Assembly: GCF_008710035.1 (NCBI RefSeq)
Contig: NZ_VYKI01000029.1
Location: forward strand, 1-42,960
Reading direction: 5' to 3'
Length of the DNA: 42,960 nucleotides
From: Stenotrophomonas cyclobalanopsidis
GTDB taxonomy: Bacteria > Pseudomonadota > Gammaproteobacteria > Xanthomonadales > Xanthomonadaceae
In this document: positions 9,008 to 21,114 of the stretch, one piece after another
Layout: each line of letters begins with the position of its first letter
How positions within the stretch are numbered: the first letter of the stretch is position 1
The notes under the pieces: generated by a model
What the model saw: the letters and a program-made list of their open reading frames with translations, nothing else
What the model was told of the DNA's origin: nothing
Database searches by the model: none
Made by a program: the position numbers and the translations under genes

Positions 9008-9107
9008 AGATTGATGCGTATAGGGGATGAATACCCCCTCTGTGATTCGATACTGGCATGACCAAGATTGATCTGTGAATTGCTGATTTTTGGATGATTG
9101 ATACCCC
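9008..9107. promoter_or_regulatory. Divergent control region between the isomerase operon and the LysR gene
   Basis: This AT-richer interval holds the dyad AGGGG (9022-9026) / CCCCT (9035-9039), in a T-N11-A-like context expected for LysR regulators. A second TACCCC occurs just before the lysR start. By position it should carry the promoters of both directions and the operator of the LysR protein. No promoter boxes are assigned with confidence. Confidence 0.5.
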
Positions 9108-10010
9108 ATGAGCATCAATTGCGAGATTCTGGACCTTCGCGCCTTCCTCCTCGTTGCCGAGACACGCAGCTTCCACCGTGCCGCTGAAAGCCTGCATGTG
9201 TCGCAGCCGGCACTCAGCCGCCGCATCCAGAAGCTGGAACAGGCCGTCGGCTCACCGCTGCTGGAGCGCACCACGCGCAGCGTCAGCACCACCGCCGTCG
9301 GCGAGAACCTGCTGCCACTGGTGCGGCGCATGCTGGAGGAATTCGACGGCTCGCTGTTCTCATTGCGCGGCCGCGAGGACACCCGTGGCGCCACGGTGAC
9401 CATCGCCTGCCTGCCGACGGCCGCGTTCTACTTCCTGCCAAGCGTGATGGCGCGCTTCCACGAAGCGCATCCCAACGTGCGGTTCCGCATCCTGGATATT
9501 CCGGCCACCGAGGGCCTGCAGGCGGTGGAACGTGGCGAAGTGGAATTCGGCATCAACTTCATGGGGGCCAACGACCCCAACCTGGATTTCGACGTGCTGG
9601 CCGAAGACCCTTTCGTGCTCGCCTGCCGCCGCGACCATCCGCTGGCCCGCAAACGCAAGGTCGAATGGGCGGACCTGGCCCAGCACCAGCTGATCACCGT
9701 GCACCGCACCAGTGGCAACCGCACCCTGCTCGATGGCGCACTGGCGCGCGAGAACCTGAAACTGAGCTGGCACTACGAGGTCACCCACCTGTCCACGTCA
9801 CTGGGCATGGTCGAAGCGGGCATCGGCGTGTCGGTGCTGCCGAAGATGGCCACCCCCGATGGCGACCACCCGATCCTGGTGACCCGCCCGATCGGCAACC
9901 CGGTCGTCTCACGCACCATCGGCATCGTGCGTCGCCGCGGCGCCCTGCTCTCGCCCACCGCCGAGCGCTTCCTGCAGATGCTGATGAGCCAGTGGCGCGG
10001 CAAGCCGTGA
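9108..10010 (+). CDS. LysR-family transcriptional regulator
   Basis: 300 residues. The N-terminal winged helix-turn-helix (DLRAFLLVAETRSFHRAAE, then SQPALSRRIQKLEQ) is followed by a LysR substrate-binding domain with the usual central strand IACLPTAAFYFLPSVMARF. It is divergent from the isomerase-transporter-porin operon, with 109 bp between the start codons, the standard layout for a LysR protein that controls its neighbour. The effector is probably the imported acid or a derivative of it. acnA follows 171 bp downstream on the same strand, so read-through from this gene cannot be excluded. Confidence 0.92.
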   Translation: MSINCEILDLRAFLLVAETRSFHRAAESLHVSQPALSRRIQKLEQAVGSPLLERTTRSVSTTAVGENLLPLVRRMLEEFDGSLFSLRGREDTRGATVTIACLPTAAFYFLPSVMARFHEAHPNVRFRILDIPATEGLQAVERGEVEFGINFMGANDPNLDFDVLAEDPFVLACRRDHPLARKRKVEWADLAQHQLITVHRTSGNRTLLDGALARENLKLSWHYEVTHLSTSLGMVEAGIGVSVLPKMATPDGDHPILVTRPIGNPVVSRTIGIVRRRGALLSPTAERFLQMLMSQWRGKP

Positions 10011-10181
10011 CATCGGCACTACATACAGCCCTGTAACCTTGCGTCCTGCGCCAAGGGCGTCCCGGCCCCTCCCCGCTCGGCCATACTGACGGGGATCCGG
10101 CGGCCGCGACGCCACCGTCAAATGCAAGCAGGCCTGCCACGGCGGGCCAGAGCAAGCCATCCGCAAGAGGAGTCATCCCGC

Positions 10182-12935
<2,754 letters not shown>

Positions 12936-12939
12936 GCTG

Positions 12940-12962
12940 GTAGCGCCGGGCCATGCCCGGCG
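12940..12962 (+). repeat. GTAG-type REP element (GCCGGGC arm)
   Basis: GTAG followed by the palindrome GCCGGGCCATGCCCGGC, five bases after the acnA stop. This is the commonest subfamily in the window. Confidence 0.85.
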
Positions 12963-12978
12963 GCGGTTGACGTGGACA

Positions 12979-13006
12979 ACGGCCGGATCGACGTTGATCC
13001 GGCCGT
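12979..13006 (+). terminator. Hairpin terminator after acnA
   Basis: A perfect 11-bp stem ACGGCCGGATC / GATCCGGCCGT with a 6-base loop is followed by TTTACG, only a short T tract. It separates acnA from the phd-zeta pair. Confidence 0.7.
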
Positions 13007-13101
13007 TTACGCAATTTATCCTGTTTTCATATTTTTCCCGATTCATGCAATTCGCACGAAACAGGCGTAAGGTGGGCCCATAGCCCCGCTGGAGCCCCGC
13101 C

Positions 13102-13476
13102 ATGCTTCACCTCCCCGTCCGCTTCGACCCGATCAACGAGTTGACCCACACCACCGCCTCGTCGGTCAAGGAGCACTGGCGCAAGGTCATGCAGGAGGTC
13201 CGCGACCAGCGCATGGTGGTGGTCACCAACCACAACGAGCCGCAGGCGGTCATCGTCTCCATCGAGCAGTACCGCGCCCTGCAGGCACGGGTGGAGGCAC
13301 TGGAATCCTCGCTGGAGGAACTGCGCGGGCAGGCCCCGGGCCTGGCCGAACTGCGTGCCGGCTTCGACCAGCGCTTGGCCGTGCTGCAGCAGGCCCAGGC
13401 CGGTGACACCGCGCGCGCCCTGCTGCGCCGCCCGGCCCGCCTGAAGGGTCAGGTCAAGGCCGGCACGGGGCACTGA
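13102..13476 (+). CDS. Phd/YefM-like antitoxin
   Basis: 124 residues. The first 60 residues (TTASSVKEHWRKVMQEVRDQRMVVVTNHNEPQAV then VSIEQYRAL) are a Phd/YefM-type DNA-binding antitoxin domain. A helical, probably coiled segment follows (QARVEALESSLEELRG) with a basic tail. Its stop TGA overlaps the start ATG of the zeta-like gene in the form TGATG, so the two are translationally coupled. GGAG lies about 8 bases before the ATG. The upstream interval holds CCTGTTT and AAACAGG, a possible operator. Confidence 0.82.
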   Translation: MLHLPVRFDPINELTHTTASSVKEHWRKVMQEVRDQRMVVVTNHNEPQAVIVSIEQYRALQARVEALESSLEELRGQAPGLAELRAGFDQRLAVLQQAQAGDTARALLRRPARLKGQVKAGTGH

Positions 13477-14108
13477 TGTCGCGACCGTTCCTGTATGTCC
13501 TTGCCGGCGTCAATGGCGCCGGCAAGAGTTCGGTGGGCGGCCACGTACTGCGCGAGGCCGGGCTGGACTGGTTCAACCCGGATACCTTCGCCCGTGGCCT
13601 GCGTGAACTGTCGGGCCTGTCGCAGGCCGAGGCCAACGGCCAGGCCTGGCAGGAAGGCGTCAACCGCATCCGCGATGCCCTGGACCAGGGCCGCAACCAC
13701 GCTTTCGAGACCACGCTGGGCGGCAATTCCATCGCCGCCCTGCTGCATGAAGCCAGCCACAGCCACGACGTCCTGATGTGGTTCTGCGGTCTGTCCAGCC
13801 CCGAGCAGCACATCGCACGCGTGCAGGCGCGGGTGCGCAGCGGCGGCCATCCGATCAACGAAGCCGACATCCGCCGGCGCTGGCCGCTGGCCCAGCAGAA
13901 CCTGGTGCGGCTGATGCCGGTCCTGGCCCAGCTGCAGGTCTACGACAACAGCGCCGACGCCGCCCCCGGCGAGGCCGTGCCCGATCCGCAGCTGCTGCTG
14001 CAGATGGAAGGCGGCCAGGTGCTGTACCCCGAGCCCGACGACCTCGCCCAGCTGGCGGCCACGCCCGCCTGGGCCGCCCCGCTGCTGGAAGCCGCCCTCC
14101 GTCTATAA
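13476..14108 (+). CDS. Zeta-toxin-like P-loop kinase
   Basis: 210 residues. Walker A is GVNGAGKS (residues 11-18). The FNPDTFARGL region matches the N-x-D segment of zeta toxins, which phosphorylate UDP-N-acetylglucosamine in characterised members. FETTLGG and a basic helix EADIRRRW complete the fold. Canonical zeta partners an epsilon antitoxin, but here the partner is Phd-like. Whether it is a toxin or a housekeeping nucleoside or sugar kinase cannot be settled from sequence. It is the second gene of a two-gene operon and is followed by a repeat hairpin. Confidence 0.82.
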   Translation: MSRPFLYVLAGVNGAGKSSVGGHVLREAGLDWFNPDTFARGLRELSGLSQAEANGQAWQEGVNRIRDALDQGRNHAFETTLGGNSIAALLHEASHSHDVLMWFCGLSSPEQHIARVQARVRSGGHPINEADIRRRWPLAQQNLVRLMPVLAQLQVYDNSADAAPGEAVPDPQLLLQMEGGQVLYPEPDDLAQLAATPAWAAPLLEAALRL

Positions 14109-14112
14109 ACCC

Positions 14113-14151
14113 GGGGTCGGATCCCTTTCCGCAGGAAAGGGCTCTGACCCC
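14113..14151 (+). repeat. Intergenic hairpin repeat (GGGGTCGGATCCCTTTCC type)
   Basis: The imperfect palindrome runs GGGGTCGGATCCCTTTCC, GCA, GGAAAGGGCTCTGACCCC. This motif recurs between genes in Stenotrophomonas genomes, as I recall. It starts 4 bases after the zeta-like gene and may serve as its terminator, but no T tract follows. Confidence 0.65.
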
Positions 14152-14180
14152 GAATCCCCACTCACACACCGCCTTCACTT

Positions 14181-14217
14181 TTTGTTGATTGAACGTTCAA
14201 TCAACAAACGCGATACT
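14181..14217 (+). promoter_or_regulatory. betI promoter with perfect 28-bp operator palindrome
   Basis: TTTGTTGATTGAAC (14181-14194) is followed immediately by its exact reverse complement (14195-14208). It overlaps a sigma-70-like promoter TTGAAC (14189-14194), 17-bp spacer, GATACT (14212-14217). A TetR-family dimer such as BetI bound here would block polymerase. The first betI codon is about 40 bp downstream of the -10 box. Confidence 0.85.
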
Positions 14218-14254
14218 GTCCACCTCGGGCCAACGCCCATGCCCCAGGTGAGCC

Positions 14255-14845
14255 GTGCCGAAGAAAGGCATCGAACTGATCCGCCGCGAGCAGCTGATCC
14301 AGGCCACCTTCCAGGTGATCCACGATATCGGCCTGGCCGACGCCACCGTGGCCACCATCGCCCGCCAGGCCGGCCTGTCCACCGGCATCGTCGCCCACTA
14401 CTTCGGCGACAAGGCCGGCCTGCTCAACGCCGCGATGCGGCAGATCCTCAACGAGCTGAAAGACGCCTTCGCCCAGTACCGCACCAAAGCCGATGCAGAC
14501 CCGCGGGCCCAGCTGCGCGCGCTGGTCGATGGCAACTTCGACCAGACCCAGACCAGCGGCCCGGCCATGCGTGTCTGGCTGACCTTCTGGGCGGCGAGCA
14601 TGCACCAGCCGGAACTGGCCCGCCTGCAGCGCATCAACGACCAGCGGCTGTATTCCAACCTGGCCCATCAGTTCCACCGTGCGCTGCCCGCCGGACGCGC
14701 TCGCGACGCCGCCCGTGGCCTGGCCGCGATGATCGACGGCCTCTGGCTGCGCGGCAGCCTGGTCGGTGGTCCGTTCGACACCGGCGCCGCCCGCACGCTG
14801 GCCTACGCCTACATCGACTTCCAGCTGCAGCCCGAGGGCGTATAA
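14255..14845 (+). CDS. betI: Transcriptional repressor BetI
   Basis: 196 residues (E. coli BetI is 195). The N-terminal TetR helix-turn-helix is visible (IELIRREQLIQATFQVI, then GLSTGIVAHYFGDK). The C-terminal part follows the BetI pattern (WLTFWAASMHQPELARLQRINDQRL), with a choline-responsive role in the family. Translation starts at GTG 14255, which follows AGGTGA. It heads betI-betB-betA and lies directly behind the 28-bp palindrome, so autoregulation and choline induction are likely. Confidence 0.94.
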   Translation: MPKKGIELIRREQLIQATFQVIHDIGLADATVATIARQAGLSTGIVAHYFGDKAGLLNAAMRQILNELKDAFAQYRTKADADPRAQLRALVDGNFDQTQTSGPAMRVWLTFWAASMHQPELARLQRINDQRLYSNLAHQFHRALPAGRARDAARGLAAMIDGLWLRGSLVGGPFDTGAARTLAYAYIDFQLQPEGV

Positions 14846-14887
14846 GCAGCTTCAAGCCCTTCCCCCTTTGTCTCCAGGAGTGCCCCC

Positions 14888-16360
<1,473 letters not shown>

Positions 16361-16461
16361 TCAGCGTGCCCTGAGCCAGCCGCCCGGCGCGAACGCCGGA
16401 TCGACATTCTGCCGGGAGAGTTGCGCAACGCGCGCGCATTCCGGCCCGCAGGAGAACCATC

Positions 16462-18144
16462 ATGAGCACCCCCAACGAGTACGACTACATCATCATCGGC
16501 GCCGGTTCGGCCGGCAACGTACTGGCCACCCGCCTCACCGAGGATGCCGACGTCAGCGTGCTGCTGCTGGAAGCCGGTGGCCCGGACTACCGCCTCGACT
16601 TCCGCACCCAGATGCCGGCGGCACTGGCCTACCCGCTGCAGGGCAAGCGCTACAACTGGGCGTACAAGACCGACCCGGAGCCCTTCATGAACAACCGGCG
16701 CATGGATTGCGGCCGCGGCAAGGGCCTGGGCGGCTCGTCGCTGATCAACGGCATGTGCTACATCCGCGGCAACGCCATGGACTACGACAACTGGGCCGGC
16801 ATGCCGGGCCTGGAAGACTGGACCTACCTGGATTGCCTGCCGTACTTCCGCAAGGCCGAAACCCGCGACATCGGCGCCAACGATTACCACGGCGGCGACG
16901 GCCCGCTGCGCGTGACCACGCCCAAGGCCGGCAACAACGAACTGTTCGCCGCCATGGTCGAAGCCGGCGTGCAGGCCGGCTACCCGCGCACCGATGACCT
17001 CAACGGCTACCAGCAGGAAGGCTTCGGCCCGATGGACCGCACGGTCACGCCGAAGGGCCGCCGCTCCAGCACCGCCCGCGGCTACCTGGACCTGGCCAGG
17101 CCGCGCCCGAACCTGACCATCGTCACTCACGCCCTTACCGACCGCATCCTGTTCTCGGGCAAGCGCGCGGTGGGCGTGCAGTGGCTGCACAACGACCAGC
17201 CGCGGCGCGCCACCGCCCGCCGCGAAGTGCTGCTGTGCGGCGGCGCCATTGCCTCGCCGCAGATCCTGCAGCGCTCCGGCGTCGGCCCGGCCGAACTGCT
17301 GCGCAGCCTGGACATCGATCTGGTGCACCACCTGCCCGGCGTCGGCGCCAACCTGCAGGATCACCTGGAGATGTACCTGCAGTACGAATGCAAGAAGCCG
17401 GTATCGCTGGCCCCGGCGTTGAAACTGCACAACCAGCCGGCCATCGGCGCCGAATGGCTGTTCCTGGGCACCGGCATCGGCGCCAGCAACCAGTTCGAGG
17501 CCGGCGGCTTCATCCGCAGCGACGAGGCCTTCGACTGGCCGAACCTGCAGTACCACTTCCTGCCGGTGGCCATCAATTACAACGGCTCCAACCCGATCAA
17601 GGCGCACAGCTTCCAGATGCACGTCGGCTCGATGCGCTCGCCCAGCCGTGGCCGCGTCCAGGTCGTCTCCAAGGATCCGCGCGTGCACCCCAGCATCCTG
17701 TTCAACTACATGTCGCACGAGCAGGACTGGCGCGAGTTCCGCGCGGCCATCCGCATCACGCGCGAGATCTTCGCGCAGCCGGCGCTGGCACCGTACAGCG
17801 GCCGCGAGATCTCGCCCGGCCGCGAGCTGCAGACCGATGCGCAGATCGATGGCTTCGTGCGCGAACACGCCGAAACCGCTTACCACCCCTCGTGCACCAA
17901 CAAGATGGGCCACGCCGATGACCCGATGGCGGTGGTCGATGGCCAGGGCCGCGTGCACGGGCTGGACGGCCTGCGCATTGTCGACGCCTCGATCATGCCG
18001 CAGGTGGTCACGGGCAACCTCAACGCGCCGACCATCATGATCGCCGAGAAGCTGGCCGACGTGATCCGCGGCCGCACCCCGCTGGCTCGCAGCACCGCGC
18101 CGTACTACAAGGCCAACGGTGCCCCGGCGCGCAGCCGCGGCTGA
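16462..18144 (+). CDS. betA: Choline dehydrogenase
   Basis: 560 residues, a GMC-family FAD flavoprotein, membrane-associated in E. coli, oxidising choline to betaine aldehyde. The FAD motif YIIIGAGSAGNVLATRL is at the N-terminus. GLGGSSLINGM is the first GMC signature. The catalytic His475 lies in AYHPSCTNKMG. The ATG at 16462 follows AGGAG. No choline transporter (betT) gene is seen in the window. Confidence 0.96.
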   Translation: MSTPNEYDYIIIGAGSAGNVLATRLTEDADVSVLLLEAGGPDYRLDFRTQMPAALAYPLQGKRYNWAYKTDPEPFMNNRRMDCGRGKGLGGSSLINGMCYIRGNAMDYDNWAGMPGLEDWTYLDCLPYFRKAETRDIGANDYHGGDGPLRVTTPKAGNNELFAAMVEAGVQAGYPRTDDLNGYQQEGFGPMDRTVTPKGRRSSTARGYLDLARPRPNLTIVTHALTDRILFSGKRAVGVQWLHNDQPRRATARREVLLCGGAIASPQILQRSGVGPAELLRSLDIDLVHHLPGVGANLQDHLEMYLQYECKKPVSLAPALKLHNQPAIGAEWLFLGTGIGASNQFEAGGFIRSDEAFDWPNLQYHFLPVAINYNGSNPIKAHSFQMHVGSMRSPSRGRVQVVSKDPRVHPSILFNYMSHEQDWREFRAAIRITREIFAQPALAPYSGREISPGRELQTDAQIDGFVREHAETAYHPSCTNKMGHADDPMAVVDGQGRVHGLDGLRIVDASIMPQVVTGNLNAPTIMIAEKLADVIRGRTPLARSTAPYYKANGAPARSRG

Positions 18145-18155
18145 CGCATAAAACC

Positions 18156-18221
18156 CGCCGGGCACGGCCCGGCGCTACCGGTTTCCGCACCCTGATCGGT
18201 AGCGCCGGGCCATGCCCGGCG
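18156..18221. repeat. Pair of GTAG-type REP elements in inverted orientation
   Basis: A minus-oriented copy (18156-18179, ending CTACC) and a plus-oriented copy (18198-18221, GGTAG head) both have the GCCGGGC palindrome. They face each other with their GTAG heads inward. They lie after betA and before the rpfB promoter region and may end betIBA transcription. Confidence 0.85.
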
Positions 18222-18356
18222 GCACCTGACGCATTTGACCAATCCGCGCCGCAAGGCCCCCTTCGCGTTTCCCCTACGGAACGGTATGCTGCTGCGAGCG
18301 GTTCTGGCGGATACTGTCCGCGCCGCACCCATCAAAACGATTCCTGGAGGGGGAAT

Positions 18357-20033
18357 ATGAGTCTGGATCGTCCCTGGCTGCAGAGCTATCCGAAAGGCGT
18401 TCCCGCCGACATCGACATCAATGAGTTCCATTCGGTAGCTTCGGTCTTCGACGCTTCCGTCGCGAAATTCCGCGACCGGCCCGCCTACTCCAGTTTCGGC
18501 AAGGTCCTCACCTACGGCGAAACCGACGCACTGGTCGAGCAGTTCGCCGCCTACCTGCTGGGTGAGCTCAAGCTCAAGAAGGGTGACCGCGTCGCCCTGA
18601 TGATGCCCAACTGCCTGCAGTACCCGATCGCCACCTTCGGCGTGCTGCGCGCCGGCCTGACCGTGGTCAACGTCAACCCGCTGTACACCGCGCGCGAGCT
18701 GAAGCACCAGCTGGTCGATGCCGGCGTCAGCGCGCTGGTGGTGGTCGACAACTTCGGCGACACCGTCCAGCAGGTCATCGCCGACACCCCGGTCAAGCAC
18801 GTCATCACCACCGGCCTGGGCGACCTGCTCGGCCTGAAGGGCACGATCGTCAATTTCGTGCTCAAGTACGTCAAGAAGATGGTGCCCAACTACCATCTGA
18901 AGGGCGCGGTGCGCTTCCGCCAGGCGCTCAAGCTCGGCAGCCGCCACACCCTGCCCAAGGTCGAGATCGACCACGACGACGTCGCCTTCCTGCAGTACAC
19001 CGGCGGCACCACCGGCGTGGCCAAGGGCGCGATGCTGACCAACCGCAACCTGATCGCCAACATGCAGCAGGCCTCGGCCTGGATCGGCGCATCGGGCATC
19101 GAGCCGGGCAAGGAGTGGATCATCACCGCCCTGCCGCTGTACCACATCTTCGCGTTGACCGCGAACGGTCTGGTCTTCATGAAGTTCGGTGGCTGCAACC
19201 ACCTGATCACCAACCCGCGCGACATGAAGGGTTTCGTCAAGGAGCTCAAGTCGGTGCGCTTCACCGCCATCACCGGCGTCAACACCCTGTTCAACGGCCT
19301 GCTCAACACGCCCGGCTTCGACACCGTCGATTTCTCCTCGCTGAAGGTCACCCTGGGCGGTGGCATGGCCGTGCAGCGTGCGGTGGCCGAGCGCTGGAAG
19401 AAGGTGACCGGGGTGACCCTGGTCGAGGCCTACGGCCTGACCGAGACCTCGCCGGCGGCCTGCATCAACCCGCTGGACCTGAAGGAATACAACGGCGCCA
19501 TCGGCCTGCCGATCCCGTCCACCGATGCCTGCATCAAGGACGACAACGGCAACACCCTGGCCATGGGCGAAGTGGGCGAGCTGTGCATCCGCGGCCCGCA
19601 GGTGATGAAGGGCTACTGGCAGCGCCCTGATGAAACCGCCACCGCCATCGATGCCGACCAGTGGCTGCACACGGGCGACATGGCGAAGATGGATGAGCAG
19701 GGTTTCTTCTACATCGTCGACCGCAAGAAGGACATGATCCTGGTGTCCGGCTTCAACGTGTACCCTAACGAAGTCGAGGACGTCATCGCGATGATGCCGG
19801 GCGTGCTGGAAGTGGCCGCTGTCGGCGTGCCGGACGAGAAGTCCGGTGAAGTGGTGAAGGTGGTCATCGTGAAGAAGGACCCGAACCTGACCGCGGAAAT
19901 GGTCAAGGAACATGCGCGGGCCAACCTCACCGGTTACAAGCACCCCAGAATCGTAGAATTCCGAAAAGAGCTGCCGAAGACCAACGTGGGCAAGATCCTG
20001 CGTCGTGAACTTCGCGATACGCCCGCCCCGTAA
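18357..20033 (+). CDS. rpfB: Long-chain fatty acyl-CoA ligase RpfB
   Basis: 558 residues, FadD-type AMP-forming ligase. The P-loop YTGGTTGVAKGAM starts at Tyr214. VEAYGLTETSP, the hinge VDRKKDMILVSGFN and the C-terminal KTNVGKILRREL with the catalytic Lys are present. In Xanthomonas, RpfB activates free fatty acids and takes part in DSF turnover. The ATG at 18357 has GGAGGGGG about 5 bases upstream. A terminator hairpin separates it from rpfF, so rpfF probably also has its own promoter. Confidence 0.95.
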   Translation: MSLDRPWLQSYPKGVPADIDINEFHSVASVFDASVAKFRDRPAYSSFGKVLTYGETDALVEQFAAYLLGELKLKKGDRVALMMPNCLQYPIATFGVLRAGLTVVNVNPLYTARELKHQLVDAGVSALVVVDNFGDTVQQVIADTPVKHVITTGLGDLLGLKGTIVNFVLKYVKKMVPNYHLKGAVRFRQALKLGSRHTLPKVEIDHDDVAFLQYTGGTTGVAKGAMLTNRNLIANMQQASAWIGASGIEPGKEWIITALPLYHIFALTANGLVFMKFGGCNHLITNPRDMKGFVKELKSVRFTAITGVNTLFNGLLNTPGFDTVDFSSLKVTLGGGMAVQRAVAERWKKVTGVTLVEAYGLTETSPAACINPLDLKEYNGAIGLPIPSTDACIKDDNGNTLAMGEVGELCIRGPQVMKGYWQRPDETATAIDADQWLHTGDMAKMDEQGFFYIVDRKKDMILVSGFNVYPNEVEDVIAMMPGVLEVAAVGVPDEKSGEVVKVVIVKKDPNLTAEMVKEHARANLTGYKHPRIVEFRKELPKTNVGKILRRELRDTPAP

Positions 20034-20061
20034 GGGTTCTCGGACAGAGGTGAAGAACAGG

Positions 20062-20093
20062 CCCGGGTCGGCGACGACCCGGGTCTTCTGTTT
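20062..20093 (+). terminator. Terminator between rpfB and rpfF
   Basis: A perfect 9-bp stem CCCGGGTCG / CGACCCGGG with a GCGA loop is followed by TCTTCTGTTT. It begins 29 bases after the rpfB stop. Confidence 0.85.
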
Positions 20094-20232
20094 GCGCGGG
20101 GGCGGGTTTCCCGCCGCTTGCGGGCGGTTCACAGGGAGTGCATAGAATCACTCGCCGCCGCACGTTCAGCTTGCCCCCTCACTATTCTCCGTCCGCTCTG
20201 CGGTCGGCCGGACGGTCATACGGAGAACACCC

Positions 20233-21102
20233 ATGTCTGCAGTCCATCCCTTCATCGCCCGTCCCTCGCGCCACCCCACCCTGCGCGTGAGCGAGGAGCC
20301 GGAACGAAACGTCTACTGGATCCACATGCACGCGCACCTTGCCGAACAGCCGGGTCGCCCCTGCTTCGCCTCGCGCCTGGTGAACGATATCGTCGACTAC
20401 CAGCGTGACCTGGGCGAACGACTCTCGGCGTCGCATGTCCTGTCGCCGCATGTGGTACTGGCGTCGGACAGCGATGTCTTCAACCTGGGCGGCGACCTGG
20501 AGCTGTTCTGCCGCCTGATCCGCGAAGGCGACCGTGCCCGCCTGCTCGACTACGCGCAGCGCTGCGTGCGGGGCGTGCACGCCTTCCACGCCGGGCTGGG
20601 CGCACGCGCCCACAGCATTGCCCTGGTGCAGGGCAACGCCCTGGGCGGCGGCTTCGAAGCTGCGCTGAGCTGCCACACCATCGTGGCCGAGGAAGGGGTG
20701 CTGATGGGCCTGCCAGAGGTGCTGTTCGACCTGTTCCCCGGCATGGGAGCCTACTCGTTCCTGTGCCAGCGCATCAGCCCGCGCCTGGCTGAGAAGATCA
20801 TGCTGGAGGGCAACCTCTACACGGCCAGCGAACTGAAGCAGATGGGCCTGGTCGACGTGGTGGTGCCGGTCGGCGAAGGCGTTGCGGCCGTGGAACAGGT
20901 CATCAAGGACAGCAAGCGCATCCCGCATGCCTGGGCCGCCATGCGCCAGGTCAACGAGATCGCCACCCAGGTGCCCCTGCACGAAATGATGCGGATCACC
21001 GAAATCTGGGTGGACACCGCCATGCAGCTCGGCGAGAAGTCCCTGCGCACGATGGATCGACTGGTGCGGGCGCAGGCACGCCGCAATGGGGATGGGGCCT
21101 GA
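20233..21102 (+). CDS. rpfF: DSF synthase RpfF
   Basis: 289 residues, crotonase fold, as long as Xanthomonas RpfF and very similar along its length. It acts as dehydratase and thioesterase on 3-hydroxyacyl-ACP to make cis-2-unsaturated fatty acid signals (DSF). Glu142 (GGGFEAAL) and Glu162 (LPEVLFDLFPG) correspond to the catalytic Glu141/Glu161 of the Xanthomonas enzyme. The ATG at 20233 follows CGGAG. It converges with rpfC, with only 12 bp between the stop codons. Confidence 0.97.
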   Translation: MSAVHPFIARPSRHPTLRVSEEPERNVYWIHMHAHLAEQPGRPCFASRLVNDIVDYQRDLGERLSASHVLSPHVVLASDSDVFNLGGDLELFCRLIREGDRARLLDYAQRCVRGVHAFHAGLGARAHSIALVQGNALGGGFEAALSCHTIVAEEGVLMGLPEVLFDLFPGMGAYSFLCQRISPRLAEKIMLEGNLYTASELKQMGLVDVVVPVGEGVAAVEQVIKDSKRIPHAWAAMRQVNEIATQVPLHEMMRITEIWVDTAMQLGEKSLRTMDRLVRAQARRNGDGA

Positions 21103-21114
21103 ACCCCGCGCGGA

